Source: Blastococcus sp. MG754426 (lineage in GTDB: Bacteria; Actinomycetota; Actinomycetes; Mycobacteriales; Geodermatophilaceae). From it: DNA of 52,203 nt. The position numbers were made by a program, and so were the translations under genes. Where the stretch lies: assembly GCF_021699055.1 (NCBI RefSeq), contig NZ_SSXC01000022.1:1-52203 (forward strand), in the 5' to 3' direction. The notes beneath the pieces are model-generated. The model was not told the DNA's origin. It did not search any database and saw nothing but the letters and a program-made list of their open reading frames with translations. Positions 9,567 through 18,638 of this stretch are shown here, in pieces (within the stretch, counting starts at the first letter, position 1; each line of letters opens with the position of its first letter).

Positions 9567-11062
9567 GCTCGGGACTCCTCGGCGGTCTCGGGGACGGTGG
9601 TCTCGGGGACGGCGGGGTCGGAGAAGGCCAGCCGGGGGACGACGAGCAGCGCCACCGCGGCCAGCAGCGCCGTCGTCCCGCAGACCACCCACACGGTGAT
9701 GTAACCGGACAGCGAGCCGGCGGTGCCTGCCGACCCGTCGGCCAGCAGCGGGACGTCGGAGGCCAGCGCGATCGCGAACACCGCCGAGGCGAACGACCCG
9801 CCGATCACCTTGGTGGTGTTGGTCAGCCCGGTCGCGACCGCGGTGCGACCCACCGGCGCGGCGGCGGCGGCCGCCGCGGGCAGCGCCGCCACCAGGGCGC
9901 CGGAGCCCAGGCCCGCGATGGCGATGCAGGAGAGCATCTGGGCCAGCGTGCCGTGGAAGGGGACCAGCAGCAGGTAGCCGGTGCCGGTGAGCGTCGCGGC
10001 GCCGATGAGCGTGCTCCGCGGCGTGGTCCGCCGGCTCACCCGGGAAAACTGGCTCGCGCCGACCAGCATCGAGACGACGTAGGCCCCGATGACGACCGAG
10101 ACCTCGCTGGTCGACAGCCCCAGCCCGTAGCCGTAGACCGCCGGGTCGGTGCGCGCGTAGGTCGACAGCGGGCCCTGGGCGCCCAGCACGCTGACCCCGA
10201 ACAGCCCGGCGGTGAGCTGCACCGGCCACATCGCGGGGCTGCGGAGCACCCGGAAGTCCACCAGCGGGTCGTCCTGCCGCAGCTCGTAGGCGACGAACGG
10301 GACGACGAGCAGGACCCCCACGGCGGCCACCGCCCACGGCCACAGCGCGCCCTCGTTGAGCCGGACGAAGCTCAGACCCCCGGTGATCACCAGCAGGACC
10401 ACGCTGAGCAGGGCGACGCCGGTCGCGTCCACGCTGCCGCCGGTGCGGTCCTCGCTCTCGGGCACCCGGAAGGCCACGACCAGGCAGACGCCGACGACCA
10501 GCACCGCGGGCAGCACCAGCACCAGCCCCAGGGAGTCGCCGAGGCTCTGCCCGATCTGGCCGCCGCCCAGCGCGCCCGCGATCGCCCCGGCCTGCAGCGC
10601 GGCCACGATCAGCCCGGTGGCGCGGCGGGTCTGGCCCGCGGCCCCCGGCGTGCGGCGCGACCGGTCCCAGATCAGCGCCACCTGCAGCGGCAGCCAGACG
10701 ACGTAGAGCCCCTGCAGCGCCCAGGCGACCAGGAACACGGGGAAGCTCGTGGCGAACGCCAGCGCGACGGTGGACAGCGCCGTGGCGACCGCCGACCACA
10801 GCAGCACCCTGCGGTGCCCGTGCAGGTCGCCGAGCTTGGCGAGCACGGGGACGGCGACCGCCGACAGCACCAGCTGCGCGGCCTCGAGCCAGTTGACGTC
10901 GGCGTCGTTGACCCCGAGGTAGCGGGCGATGTCGGTGAGCAGAGGGATGTAGTAGCCCTGCAGCACGCCGCTGGTGAACTCGACGAAGACCAGGTAGCCG
11001 ACGAGCCCGCCGCCGATGCCCGCGATGCGCCCCGCCCCGCGCGCCGTCCCCGTCGTCGCCAC
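9563..11062 (-). CDS. MFS transporter (14-helix DHA2-like)
   Basis: 499 residues with about 14 hydrophobic segments. TM1 is YLVFVEFTSGVLQGYYIPLL, and the cytoplasmic loop-2 motif is AKLGDLHGHRRVLLW, matching the MFS motif A pattern GxLxDrxGrrxxl. Length and segment number fit the DHA2 drug:H+ antiporter group rather than 12-helix families. The C-terminal tail is acidic and hydrophilic. Translationally coupled to the M20 peptidase. Substrate unknown; efflux is the likely direction. Confidence 0.88.
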   Translation of the reverse strand: MATTGTARGAGRIAGIGGGLVGYLVFVEFTSGVLQGYYIPLLTDIARYLGVNDADVNWLEAAQLVLSAVAVPVLAKLGDLHGHRRVLLWSAVATALSTVALAFATSFPVFLVAWALQGLYVVWLPLQVALIWDRSRRTPGAAGQTRRATGLIVAALQAGAIAGALGGGQIGQSLGDSLGLVLVLPAVLVVGVCLVVAFRVPESEDRTGGSVDATGVALLSVVLLVITGGLSFVRLNEGALWPWAVAAVGVLLVVPFVAYELRQDDPLVDFRVLRSPAMWPVQLTAGLFGVSVLGAQGPLSTYARTDPAVYGYGLGLSTSEVSVVIGAYVVSMLVGASQFSRVSRRTTPRSTLIGAATLTGTGYLLLVPFHGTLAQMLSCIAIAGLGSGALVAALPAAAAAAAPVGRTAVATGLTNTTKVIGGSFASAVFAIALASDVPLLADGSAGTAGSLSGYITVWVVCGTTALLAAVALLVVPRLAFSDPAVPETTVPETAEESRA

Positions 11063-11166
11063 CGCGCCGTCCCTTCCCCGAGGCGCCGGGCCCGGCGCGG
11101 AGAGCCAGCAGCGTAGTGGCCGGGATCACCGTGGCCGCCTGCGAGCAGCACATGACGCCCCTGTCG

Positions 11167-11188
11167 GGCGTTATGTGCACAAAAGGCC
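11167..11188 (-). terminator. Family A hairpin after arcA (copy 2)
   Basis: GGCGTT, loop ATGTGCACAA, then AAGGCC (one mismatch to the perfect arm). It starts 8 nt beyond the minus-strand stop codon of arcA and precedes the MFS gene, so it probably ends arcA transcription. Confidence 0.65.
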
Positions 11189-11196
11189 GGGGTGGG

Positions 11197-12423
11197 TCAG
11201 AGGGGATCGCGGGAGACGGGGCAGGACATGCAGCGCGGGCCGCCCCGGCCGCTGCCGAGCTCGGAGCCCGCGATGCGGACCACCTCGATGCCGGCCGCCT
11301 CGAGCGCGGCGTTGGTGACGGTGTTGCGCTCGTAGGCCACCGCCAGCCGCGGGGCGAGGGCGAGGGTGTTGTTGCCGTCGTCCCACTGCTCGCGCTCGGC
11401 GGTCACCGGGTCCAGCCCGGTGTCGATCACCCGCAGCCTGTCGATGCCCATCGCGCGCGCCGCGGCGCGGACGAACGGCTCGGGCCCGGCGACGGCGAGG
11501 TCGGTGGTGTCGGCGTCCTCGGGGGAGCAGCCCTCGGGCGCGCGCACCGTCCAGGCGACCAGCGAGTCGGCGACCGCGGGGTACATGACCATCGCGTCGA
11601 CGTCGACCATCGTGGCGATCGTGTCCAGGTGCATCGTCGCCCGCTCCTGCGCGATCGGGACGACGAGCGCGGTGTGCGCCAGCCCGCGGGCGAACAGCCG
11701 CCGCGCCAGCCGCTCCGCGCCGCCGGGCGTCGTCCGCTCCCCCACCCCGACGGCGACGACGCCCTCGGCCAGCAGCAGCACGTCCCCACCCTCGAGGTGC
11801 TCGAGCTCGGGCCCGTACAGCTGCGGGGCCCCGGCGAAGCGCGGGTGGTGGGTGTAGATGGCGGCGGTGATCGTGCTCTCCCGGTGCCGCGCGGGCATGG
11901 CCAGGGAGGTCACCGCGACCTCGTCGCCGATCCACACCGACGAGTCCCGGGTGAAGAGCAGGTTGGGCAGCGGGGGGACGACGAAGTCCGAGCGGTCCAT
12001 GAGCTGGTAGGCCAGCCCGGATCCGCGCAGCTCCTCGTGCGCCAGCCCCGCGATGAGCGCCGTCGCCAGGTCGTCCGGCGCGAGGGCGGCCAGGTGCCGG
12101 GTGGCGTCGCGCTGCAGCGTGGCGCCGAGCCGGGGGTCGTCCACGGCGGCGGCGATGAGCTCGTCGCGGGCGGCGGGGACGGCGAGCACCTCGGCCAGCA
12201 GCGTGGCCACGTGCAGCACCTCGACGCCGCGGTCGCGGAGGGCCTGGGCGAAGGCGTCGTGCTCGTCCTGCGCCCGCGCCACCCACGGGACGCCGTCGAA
12301 GAGCAGCTGGTCGTTGTTCCGCGGCGTCAGCCGGCGCAGCTCGGGGCCGGGCCGGTGCAGCATCACGGTGCGCAGCGGGCCGACCTCGCTCGTCGCCCCG
12401 GGGGTCGCGGCGGATCCGATCAT
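11197..12423 (-). CDS. arcA: Arginine deiminase
   Basis: 408 residues from ATG 12423, the usual ADI length. It converts arginine to citrulline and ammonia through a covalent amidino-thioenzyme. Landmarks: the N-terminal [55 protein letters not shown] with the catalytic His, and the C-terminal [15 protein letters not shown], in which the Cys of RCMSCP is the nucleophile. No arcB, arcC or arginine/ornithine antiporter is adjacent, so a full energy-yielding ADI pathway is not encoded here. A family A hairpin follows the stop codon. Divergent from the SDR gene. Confidence 0.95.
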   Translation of the reverse strand: MIGSAATPGATSEVGPLRTVMLHRPGPELRRLTPRNNDQLLFDGVPWVARAQDEHDAFAQALRDRGVEVLHVATLLAEVLAVPAARDELIAAAVDDPRLGATLQRDATRHLAALAPDDLATALIAGLAHEELRGSGLAYQLMDRSDFVVPPLPNLLFTRDSSVWIGDEVAVTSLAMPARHRESTITAAIYTHHPRFAGAPQLYGPELEHLEGGDVLLLAEGVVAVGVGERTTPGGAERLARRLFARGLAHTALVVPIAQERATMHLDTIATMVDVDAMVMYPAVADSLVAWTVRAPEGCSPEDADTTDLAVAGPEPFVRAAARAMGIDRLRVIDTGLDPVTAEREQWDDGNNTLALAPRLAVAYERNTVTNAALEAAGIEVVRIAGSELGSGRGGPRCMSCPVSRDPL

Positions 12424-12529
12424 GACCGCCAGGCTGGCACAGGTCGGCGGGGACGGCGTCGTGGACGCCTCGTTAGGGTGCCGGGGTCGGTGCCGACGAC
12501 GGCGCCGCGACGCCGAACCGGAGGTACCC

Positions 12530-13297
12530 GTGGACCTGTTCGACCTGACCGGCAAGGTGGCTGTGGTCACCGGGGGTACCCGCGGCATCGGCCTGATGAT
12601 GGCCCGGGGCCTGCTGCAGGCGGGGGCGAAGGTCTACATCAGCTCCCGCAAGGCCGAGGCCGGCGAGGCCGCGGCCGCGGAGCTGGCCGAGTTCGGCACG
12701 GTCGTCTCGATCCCGGCCGACCTCTCCACCGAGGCCGAGTGCCGGCGGCTGGCCGAGGAGGTGGGCCGCGCCGAGGAGCGGGTGCACGTCCTGGTCAACA
12801 ACGCCGGCGCCACCTGGGGCGAGCCGCTGGAGACCTTCCCCGAGTCGGCCTGGGACAAGCTGCTCGACCTGAACCTGAAGTCGCCGTTCTTCCTCACCCG
12901 GGCGTTCCTGCCGAAGCTGGAGGCCGCGGCGTCCGACGGCGACCCGGCGCGCATCGTCAACGTCGGCAGCATCGACGGCCTGCACGTCAGCTCCATGCCG
13001 ACCTATTCCTACGCCGCGAGCAAGGCCGGGCTGCACCAGCTCACCCGCGTGCTGGCCAAGGAGCTCGGGCCGAGGGGTGTCACCGTCAACGCCGTCGCCC
13101 CCGGCCCGTTCGAGTCGAAGATGATGGCCGCCACGCTGGACGCCTTCGGCGCCGAGATCGCCGCGAAGTCGCCGCTGGGCCGCATCGGCCGCCCCGACGA
13201 CATGGCCGGCGTCGTGGTCTACCTCTCCTCGCGGGCGGGCGCCTACGTCACCGGCGCCGTCATCCCCGTGGACGGCGGCATCGCGACGACGGCGTAG
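12530..13297 (+). CDS. SDR family NAD(P)-dependent oxidoreductase
   Basis: 255 residues from GTG 12530, with GAGG 6 nt upstream. Classical short-chain dehydrogenase: cofactor motif [11 protein letters not shown] (TGxxxGxG), NNAG in [11 protein letters not shown], the Ser of VNVGSIDG, catalytic YxxxK as YSYAASKAG, and the PG motif VAPGPFES. The C-terminal IPVDGGI is typical of FabG-like enzymes. The residue after the second strand is SSRKAE, so NADP is somewhat favoured. The substrate cannot be named. Its end faces the SARP regulator gene across a repeat hairpin. Confidence 0.92.
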   Translation: MDLFDLTGKVAVVTGGTRGIGLMMARGLLQAGAKVYISSRKAEAGEAAAAELAEFGTVVSIPADLSTEAECRRLAEEVGRAEERVHVLVNNAGATWGEPLETFPESAWDKLLDLNLKSPFFLTRAFLPKLEAAASDGDPARIVNVGSIDGLHVSSMPTYSYAASKAGLHQLTRVLAKELGPRGVTVNAVAPGPFESKMMAATLDAFGAEIAAKSPLGRIGRPDDMAGVVVYLSSRAGAYVTGAVIPVDGGIATTA

Positions 13298-13313
13298 CGC
13301 GGGGGCCCGCGAT

Positions 13314-13390
13314 GATCAGGTCACCTGATCGTCAGGGGTCCTGGCTCAGCATGGACGGTGAGCCAGGACCCCGAACGGTGAGCCAGGACG
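13314..13390. repeat. Composite palindromic element (family B/C)
   Basis: Contains GATCAGGT-C-ACCTGATC at 13314-13330, then a hairpin with perfect 14-nt arms, GGGGTCCTGGCTCA (13335-13348) and its complement (13359-13372), then a third copy of GGTGAGCCAGGAC at 13378-13390. It lies between convergent gene ends. The same modules occur at 18548-18627. Confidence 0.8.
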
Positions 13391-13414
13391 GTGCGCGGAG
13401 CCGCGGGCCGGGCC

Positions 13415-16400
13415 TCAGGCGGGGCTGGGCTCGGCCGCGACCCGGTGCAGGTGGGCCTCGGCCAGGGCCACCTGGTGCGGTGAGCCGACGAGCCCGCCCT
13501 GCTCCCGGGCCGCCGTCCACCACCGCCGCGCGCCCTCCAGGTCACCGAGCCGCTCGGCGATCCGGCCCAGCAGCTCGTCGTAGGCGCCGAGGGTGAGCGA
13601 CGGCGTCCCGAGCACCGCCTGCCGGCCGCGGTAGGGGAGCAGCGAGGCCAGCGCCGCCGCGCAGTCCGGTTCGTCGCCCAGCCACAGCGTGCTCTCCGCC
13701 TGCAGGTAGAGGGCGACGTCGCTGGCCCAGTCCCGGACCAGCGTGCGGCCCCAGCGGGCGCGCAGCCGGCGGGCCTCCGCGACGTCCCCGGACTCCGCAG
13801 CGGCCAGCACCGCCATCTCCTGAAGCAGCGGGTTGCCCTCGTCGCCGGTCTCGACCAGCAGCGGCAGCGCGTCGGCCTCGCGGTGGTCGGCCCGCCGCAG
13901 GGTGAACTGGTGCGCCGCGTAGGCGTGCCGCGCGTGCGGGGTCACCCGCCGGAACAGCTCGTAGGCCTCGGTGGTCAGCTCCTCGGCGCGGGCGGCGTTG
14001 CCGCGCAGCCAGGCCAGCCCAGCGGCCTGCCAGAGCACGTGCGGGCGCACCTCCGGCCCGCTCAGCGACACCGCCAGCCGCCGCGCCTGGGCGTGGTCGG
14101 CCTCGAAGCCGGCCAGGTCGCCCAGGTGCAGCCGGATCGCCGCCCGGTGCAGGTGCGCGAGGAACTCGGTGCGCCGCGGCAGCCCCCGGCCGGCGAGCTC
14201 CAGCGACTCGTCGGCCGCGGCGAGCCGCAGCTCGGCCGCCCCGGGCCGCCCCCACACCGCCAGGCTGAAGTTGTTCAGCGTGCGACCCAGCAGCTCCGGG
14301 TCGCCGATCCGGCGGGCCATCGCGACCGCCCGCTGCGCCGCCTGCACCCCGCGGTCGTCCGGGTCGAAGGCGAGCTCGACGCCCAGGGTGCCCAGCAGCC
14401 GGGCGGTGGTCGGGTCGTCGCCGCCCCCGCGCTCGGCGAGCAGGTCCTCCAGGACGGCGACCATGTCCTCGTCGACCACCCCGTGCGGCCGCCAGTTCCA
14501 CAGCGTGACGCTGCCCCAGACCGCCGCGGACTCCGCGAGGCACTCCCGGTCGTCGAGCTGGCGGGCCAGGCCGATCGCCTCGGCCACCACCTCCCGGGCC
14601 TCGGTGAGCTGGCCGCTGCGCAGCAGGTCGCCGCCCAGCGCGGTGAGCAGGTCGTGCCGGGTGCGGGCGGCGTCCGGCGCCTCGGGGTCGAGCAGCTGCA
14701 GGGCCCGCCGGCCGTGCGCGGCGGCCTCCCCGTGGGCCAGCCGGGCCCGGGCGGCGCGGGCGGCGGCGCCGAGGTAGAGCAGCGCCGGCCCGGGACCGAC
14801 CACCGGGAGCGCCGCGACGAAGTGGTGGGCCAGCCGCTCGACGACCCCGTCGTCCGTCGACGTCGCCAGCTGCCGCTCCAGCGCCTCGCCGACGCGGGCG
14901 TGCAGCCGTGCCCGCCGCAGCGCGGGCAGGTCGCCGGCGAGCACCTCCTGCACCAGCGCGTGGGCGAACCGCCAGCTCCACGGCCGCCCGCCCTCCACCA
15001 CCAGGCCGACGGCGAGGGCGGAGTCCATCGCGGCGAGGGCGTCGTCCACGGCGGTGCCGGCAGCCTCCAGCAGGGCCAGCGGCACCTCGCGGCCGGCGAC
15101 GGCGGCCACCTCGAGCACCTCGCGGGCGCCCGCGGGCAGCCGGGCCAGCCGCGTCCGCAGCACCTCCCCGACCGACGGCGGCACCGGGACGGCGTCCAGG
15201 TGCAGGTCGTGGGCGCCCACCATCCAGCGCGACAGCTCGACGACGAAGAACGGGTTGCCGCCCGTGCGGTCGTGCACCGCGGTGGCCAGCGCCCGGTCGC
15301 CGGGCGAGCCCAGCTGGGCGGTCAGCAGCGCGGCGACGTCGTCGGCGTCCAGCCCGCGGAGCCGCAGGCAGGTGGCCGCCGGCTCGCGGGCCAGCCGGGC
15401 CAGGCAGTCGGCGACCGCCTCGGGCAGCGGCTCGCCGACGGTCCGGGCGGTGACGACCAGCAGCACCGGCGCCCGGGGGAGGTGGCGCACGAGCAGCCCG
15501 AGCAGCTGCACCGACGTCGTGTCGGCGCCCTGCAGGTCCTCGAGGACGACGAGCACGGGGCGGGACGCGGCCGCCGTGAGCCGGGCCCGCAGGTCCTGGA
15601 ACAGCCGGAAGCGGGCGGCGTCGGCGTCGTCGCCGGGCGTGGCGGCGTCGGGGACCAGCTCGGGCTGGTCCAGCTGCTCGAGCACCTGCGTCCACGGCCA
15701 CAGCGCCGGCGCGCCGGTGTCGTCGGCGCACCGGCTCCACGCCACCGGCCACCCCAGCAGCCGGGCGCCGTCGGCGACCGCCCCGGCCAGCCGGGTCTTC
15801 CCGATGCCGGCCTCCCCCTCCACCACGACGACGGCGGAGCGCCCGCCGGCCACCTGCTCGGCGACCGCCCGCACCTGGTCGAGCTCCGCCCGCCGGCCGA
15901 CCAGCGCGTCGGCCGAGGTGCTGGGCGCCGGAGCGGGGGCGGACGGGAGCACGGGCCGGGGCAGCCGCTCCAGCAGGCGCGGGTCCTGCCGCAGCACCGC
16001 CTGCTCCAGGTCGCGCAGCTCCGGCCCGGGGTCGATGCCCAGCTCGTCGCGCAGCAGCTCGGTGCACCGGCGGCAGGCGTCCAGGGCCTCGGCCTGCCGG
16101 TCGGCGGCGTAGAGGGCGGTGACCAGGCGGGCCCACAGCCGCTCGCGCAGCGGGTGCTCGGTCACCAGGTGCTGCAGGTCGGGGACGGCGGCCTCCGGGC
16201 GGCCCACCGCCAGCAGCGCGTCGCAGCGGCGCTCGCGTGCGCGCACGTGCAGCTCGGTGAGCCGCAGCCGGTCGCTCGCGGCCGCCGGCAGGTCGCCCAG
16301 CTCGGCCAGCGGCTCCCCGCGCCAGAGGCCCAGGGCCTCGTCCAGCAACGCCACCCCGCGGGCGGGTGAACCGTCGGCCACCGCGCGGTCGCCGGCCTCG

Positions 16401-16735
16401 ATCAGCTGCGTGAAGCGGAGCAGGTCCAGGTCCTCGGCGCCCGCGCGCAGCAGGTAGCCCGGTGGGCGGGTGATGAGCACGGACGGCGCCTCGCGCGGGC
16501 CGCGGCCGGGCTCCAGCACGCGGCGCAGGTGCGAGACGTAGGCCTGCAGGGTGCCGGTGACCGTCGGCGGCGGCTCCTCGCCCCAGAGGGTGCTCACGAT
16601 CCGGTCGACGCCGACGACCCGGTCGGCGTCCGCCAGGAGCAGGGTCAGCAGCGCCCGGGGCTTGGCGCCGCCCACGTCGACGGGGCGGCCGTCGGGACCG
16701 GTGACCTCGAGCGGCCCGAGGACTCGGAAGCGCAC
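13415..16735 (-). CDS. AfsR/SARP-family transcriptional regulator with ATPase and TPR-like region
   Basis: 1106 residues from GTG 16735. Residues 1-100 form an OmpR-type winged-helix DNA-binding domain (FRVLGPLEV, GTLQAYVSHLRRVLEP). Residues 100-250 form the bacterial transcriptional activator domain. From about 275 there is a STAND-like ATPase with Walker A GEAGIGKT at 307-314 and a Walker B region VLVVLEDLQGAD. The remaining half is Ala/Arg/Leu-rich helical repeats resembling TPRs. SARPs activate nearby genes by binding direct repeats at one-turn spacing. It is divergent from a flavoprotein oxidase gene, and such repeats lie in the 301-bp gap between them. I infer it controls that oxidase and perhaps itself. 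Upstream frames to 17047 are open but lack the domain. Confidence 0.9.
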   Translation of the reverse strand: MRFRVLGPLEVTGPDGRPVDVGGAKPRALLTLLLADADRVVGVDRIVSTLWGEEPPPTVTGTLQAYVSHLRRVLEPGRGPREAPSVLITRPPGYLLRAGAEDLDLLRFTQLIEAGDRAVADGSPARGVALLDEALGLWRGEPLAELGDLPAAASDRLRLTELHVRARERRCDALLAVGRPEAAVPDLQHLVTEHPLRERLWARLVTALYAADRQAEALDACRRCTELLRDELGIDPGPELRDLEQAVLRQDPRLLERLPRPVLPSAPAPAPSTSADALVGRRAELDQVRAVAEQVAGGRSAVVVVEGEAGIGKTRLAGAVADGARLLGWPVAWSRCADDTGAPALWPWTQVLEQLDQPELVPDAATPGDDADAARFRLFQDLRARLTAAASRPVLVVLEDLQGADTTSVQLLGLLVRHLPRAPVLLVVTARTVGEPLPEAVADCLARLAREPAATCLRLRGLDADDVAALLTAQLGSPGDRALATAVHDRTGGNPFFVVELSRWMVGAHDLHLDAVPVPPSVGEVLRTRLARLPAGAREVLEVAAVAGREVPLALLEAAGTAVDDALAAMDSALAVGLVVEGGRPWSWRFAHALVQEVLAGDLPALRRARLHARVGEALERQLATSTDDGVVERLAHHFVAALPVVGPGPALLYLGAAARAARARLAHGEAAAHGRRALQLLDPEAPDAARTRHDLLTALGGDLLRSGQLTEAREVVAEAIGLARQLDDRECLAESAAVWGSVTLWNWRPHGVVDEDMVAVLEDLLAERGGGDDPTTARLLGTLGVELAFDPDDRGVQAAQRAVAMARRIGDPELLGRTLNNFSLAVWGRPGAAELRLAAADESLELAGRGLPRRTEFLAHLHRAAIRLHLGDLAGFEADHAQARRLAVSLSGPEVRPHVLWQAAGLAWLRGNAARAEELTTEAYELFRRVTPHARHAYAAHQFTLRRADHREADALPLLVETGDEGNPLLQEMAVLAAAESGDVAEARRLRARWGRTLVRDWASDVALYLQAESTLWLGDEPDCAAALASLLPYRGRQAVLGTPSLTLGAYDELLGRIAERLGDLEGARRWWTAAREQGGLVGSPHQVALAEAHLHRVAAEPSPA

Positions 16736-17036
16736 GCCGCGGATGCTCTCAGCGCGGTGCGGCGCGGGGCACCCCTTTCCGCGCGCGACGAGTCCTCCGG
16801 CCGGGGCGGGTCGAGCCGGACCGCCGGACGTCCGGCCGGGCCACGGCGCGGCTGGACGGTCGCTGGACCGTCCTGACCCCGCGCAGGGAGCGGTCGGCGC
16901 GCTGCAAGCCGGCGTCCAAGTCGGCTCCAAGTGCCCGGCAAGCGGGGCCGCGCACGCTCCCCCTGTCCCGAGAAGCCGCGGCCCGACCGCGGTGCCCTTC
17001 CCGCGGTGACCGCCGCGGCAGCGAAGAGGAATCCGC
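16736..17036. promoter_or_regulatory. 301-bp divergent regulatory region between SARP gene and oxidase
   Basis: No gene. It contains a 14-bp palindrome GCCGGACGTCCGGC (16823-16836), an inverted repeat GGACGGT-N6-ACCGTCC (16854-16873), the four-copy CAAG direct repeat (16905-16942), and a CACGCT hexamer (16953-16958). The ribosome-binding site of the oxidase, GAAGAGGA, lies at 17022-17030. Confidence 0.7.
16901..16958 (+). promoter_or_regulatory. Predicted SARP-binding direct repeats and -10 of the oxidase gene
   Basis: CAAG occurs at 16905, 16917, 16928 and 16939, a spacing of 12, 11 and 11 bases, within partly conserved units such as CGTCCAAGTCG and GCTCCAAGTGC. The last repeat ends about 10 nt before CACGCT at 16953. 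SARP boxes are known as direct repeats at 11-bp spacing just upstream of the -10. Confidence 0.65.
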
Positions 17037-18485
17037 ATGTCCCTCACCGAGCTCCCCCGCGAGCCCGAGCAGCCCGTCGCCCTCCTGGACGCGGCGGCCG
17101 TCGACAGCCTCGTCCCGCCCTTCCCCGCGGCCGACGTCGACGAGCTCCGCGGCGTCGTCCACGGCCCCGTCTACGCCGCCGGCGACGACGGGCTGGCCGC
17201 GGAGGTGGCCACCTGGAATGTCGCGGTCACCCACACGCCGGCGATCGCGGTGGGCGCCACCTGCGCCGCCGACGTCGCCGCCGCCGTCTCCTGGGCCGTC
17301 GCCCGCGGCCTGCGCGTCGCCGTCCAGGCCACCGGCCACGGCCCGGTGCGCAACGCCGCCGGGTCCATGATGATCACCACCCGCCGGATGCAGGGCCTGT
17401 TCATCGACCCCGAGCGGCGGACCGTCCGCGTCGAGGCGGGGGTGAAGTGGAAGCGGCTCATGGAGTCCGCCGCCGAGTTCGGCCTCGCCGGGCTGTGCGG
17501 GTCGTCGTCCGACGTCGGGGCGGTCGGGTACACGCTCGGCGGTGGGGTGGGGTCGCTGGGCCGCAAGCACGGCTTCGCCGCGGACCACGTGCGCGCCGTC
17601 GAGATCGTCACCGCCGACGGCCGGCAGCGCACGCTGTCGGCGGACTCCGAGCCGGAGCTGTTCTGGGCGGTGCGGGGCGGCAAGGGCAACTTCGGCGTGG
17701 TCACCGCGCTGGAGATGGACCTGGTACCGCTGACCGGCCTGTACGGGGGCGGCATCTTCTTCGCCGGCGAGGACATGGCCGACGTCCTGCACGCCTTCCG
17801 CCGCTGGTCCCGCCACCTGCCCGACGAGGTGAGCACCTCGATCGCCGTCATGCGGCTGCCGGACATGGAGTTCCTGCCGCCGCCGCTGCGCGGGCAGACC
17901 GCCGTCCACCTGCGCTACGCCTACTGCGGCACCGACTTCGCCGACGGTGAGCGGCTGGTCGAGCCGATGAAGCAGGCCGGCCGGATCCTGCTCGGCTTCA
18001 CCGGGCCGATGCGGACCGACGAGATGGACGCCATCCACATGGACCCGGTCGACCCGCTGCCGGCGTGGGAGAAGGGCCAGCTGCTCACCGAGCTGACCGT
18101 CGAGGGCGTCGACGCGCTGCTGGCCGTGGCCGGCCCGCAGGCGCAGATCCCGCTGCTGATGGTCGAGCTGCGGATGCTGGGCGGGGCGTTCGCGCGCCGG
18201 CCGAAGGTGCCCAACGCGGTGGCCGGCCGGGACGGCGCGTTCTCGATGCTCGTGCTCGGGCCGGGCGTGCCGGAGCTCGCCGAGGTGGTGCCGGCCGTCG
18301 GGCGCGCCGTGCTCGCCGCGATGGCGCCGTGGAAGGCCCCGGGCTGCCTGACCAACTTCCTCGGGGACGTCTCCGGCCCCGGTGAGGTGGCCGCGGCCTA
18401 CCCGCCCGGCGTCTCCCAGCGGCTGGCCGAGGTGAAGGCGGCGGTCGACCCGGAGCGCGTCTTCTCCTTCGGCCACGCCTTCTGA
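17037..18485 (+). CDS. FAD-binding oxidoreductase (berberine bridge enzyme-like)
   Basis: 482 residues. The PCMH-type FAD domain spans about 55-235: VGATCAADVAAAVSWAVARGL, QATGHGP with the likely covalent-flavin His, then LCGSSSDVGAVGYTLGGGVG, where the Cys occupies the position used for second covalent attachment in bicovalent BBE enzymes. The C-terminus ends PERVFSFGHAF, resembling the BBE tail (normally P-x-N-x-F). These enzymes oxidise alcohols, sugars, alkaloids or secondary-metabolite intermediates with O2. Start ATG follows GAAGAGGA. Its position opposite an AfsR/SARP regulator suggests a regulated specialised-metabolism oxidation; the substrate is unknown and no biosynthetic cluster accompanies it. 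Confidence 0.9.
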   Translation: MSLTELPREPEQPVALLDAAAVDSLVPPFPAADVDELRGVVHGPVYAAGDDGLAAEVATWNVAVTHTPAIAVGATCAADVAAAVSWAVARGLRVAVQATGHGPVRNAAGSMMITTRRMQGLFIDPERRTVRVEAGVKWKRLMESAAEFGLAGLCGSSSDVGAVGYTLGGGVGSLGRKHGFAADHVRAVEIVTADGRQRTLSADSEPELFWAVRGGKGNFGVVTALEMDLVPLTGLYGGGIFFAGEDMADVLHAFRRWSRHLPDEVSTSIAVMRLPDMEFLPPPLRGQTAVHLRYAYCGTDFADGERLVEPMKQAGRILLGFTGPMRTDEMDAIHMDPVDPLPAWEKGQLLTELTVEGVDALLAVAGPQAQIPLLMVELRMLGGAFARRPKVPNAVAGRDGAFSMLVLGPGVPELAEVVPAVGRAVLAAMAPWKAPGCLTNFLGDVSGPGEVAAAYPPGVSQRLAEVKAAVDPERVFSFGHAF

Positions 18486-18547
18486 GAGCCGGGCGGCGTC
18501 ACGGGCCCCTGACCCCGGCCCTCCCGGCGCCCCACCGGCCCCTTGTC

Positions 18548-18627
18548 GATCAGGTGACCTGGTCGTTCCGGGTCCTGGCTCACCACCGGTGGTGAGCCAG
18601 GACCGCAGACGATCAGGTCACCTGATC
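18548..18627. repeat. Composite palindromic element (family B/C)
   Basis: GATCAGGT-G-ACCTGGTC (18548-18564, one arm mismatch), then a perfect loop-less 34-bp palindrome with half-site GGTCCTGGCTCACCACC (18571-18604), then a perfect GATCAGGT-C-ACCTGATC (18611-18627). It lies between the ends of convergent genes at 18485 and 18639. Confidence 0.85.
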
Positions 18628-18638
18628 ACCATGGCCGA

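Noticed and set aside
8124-11180. A frame reading through the MFS antisense into the peptidase as one 1018-residue protein
   Set aside because: Only the peptidase part from ATG 9566 has family motifs. The upstream part is a shadow of the MFS gene, and ATG 9566 overlaps the MFS stop codon as in a normal operon.
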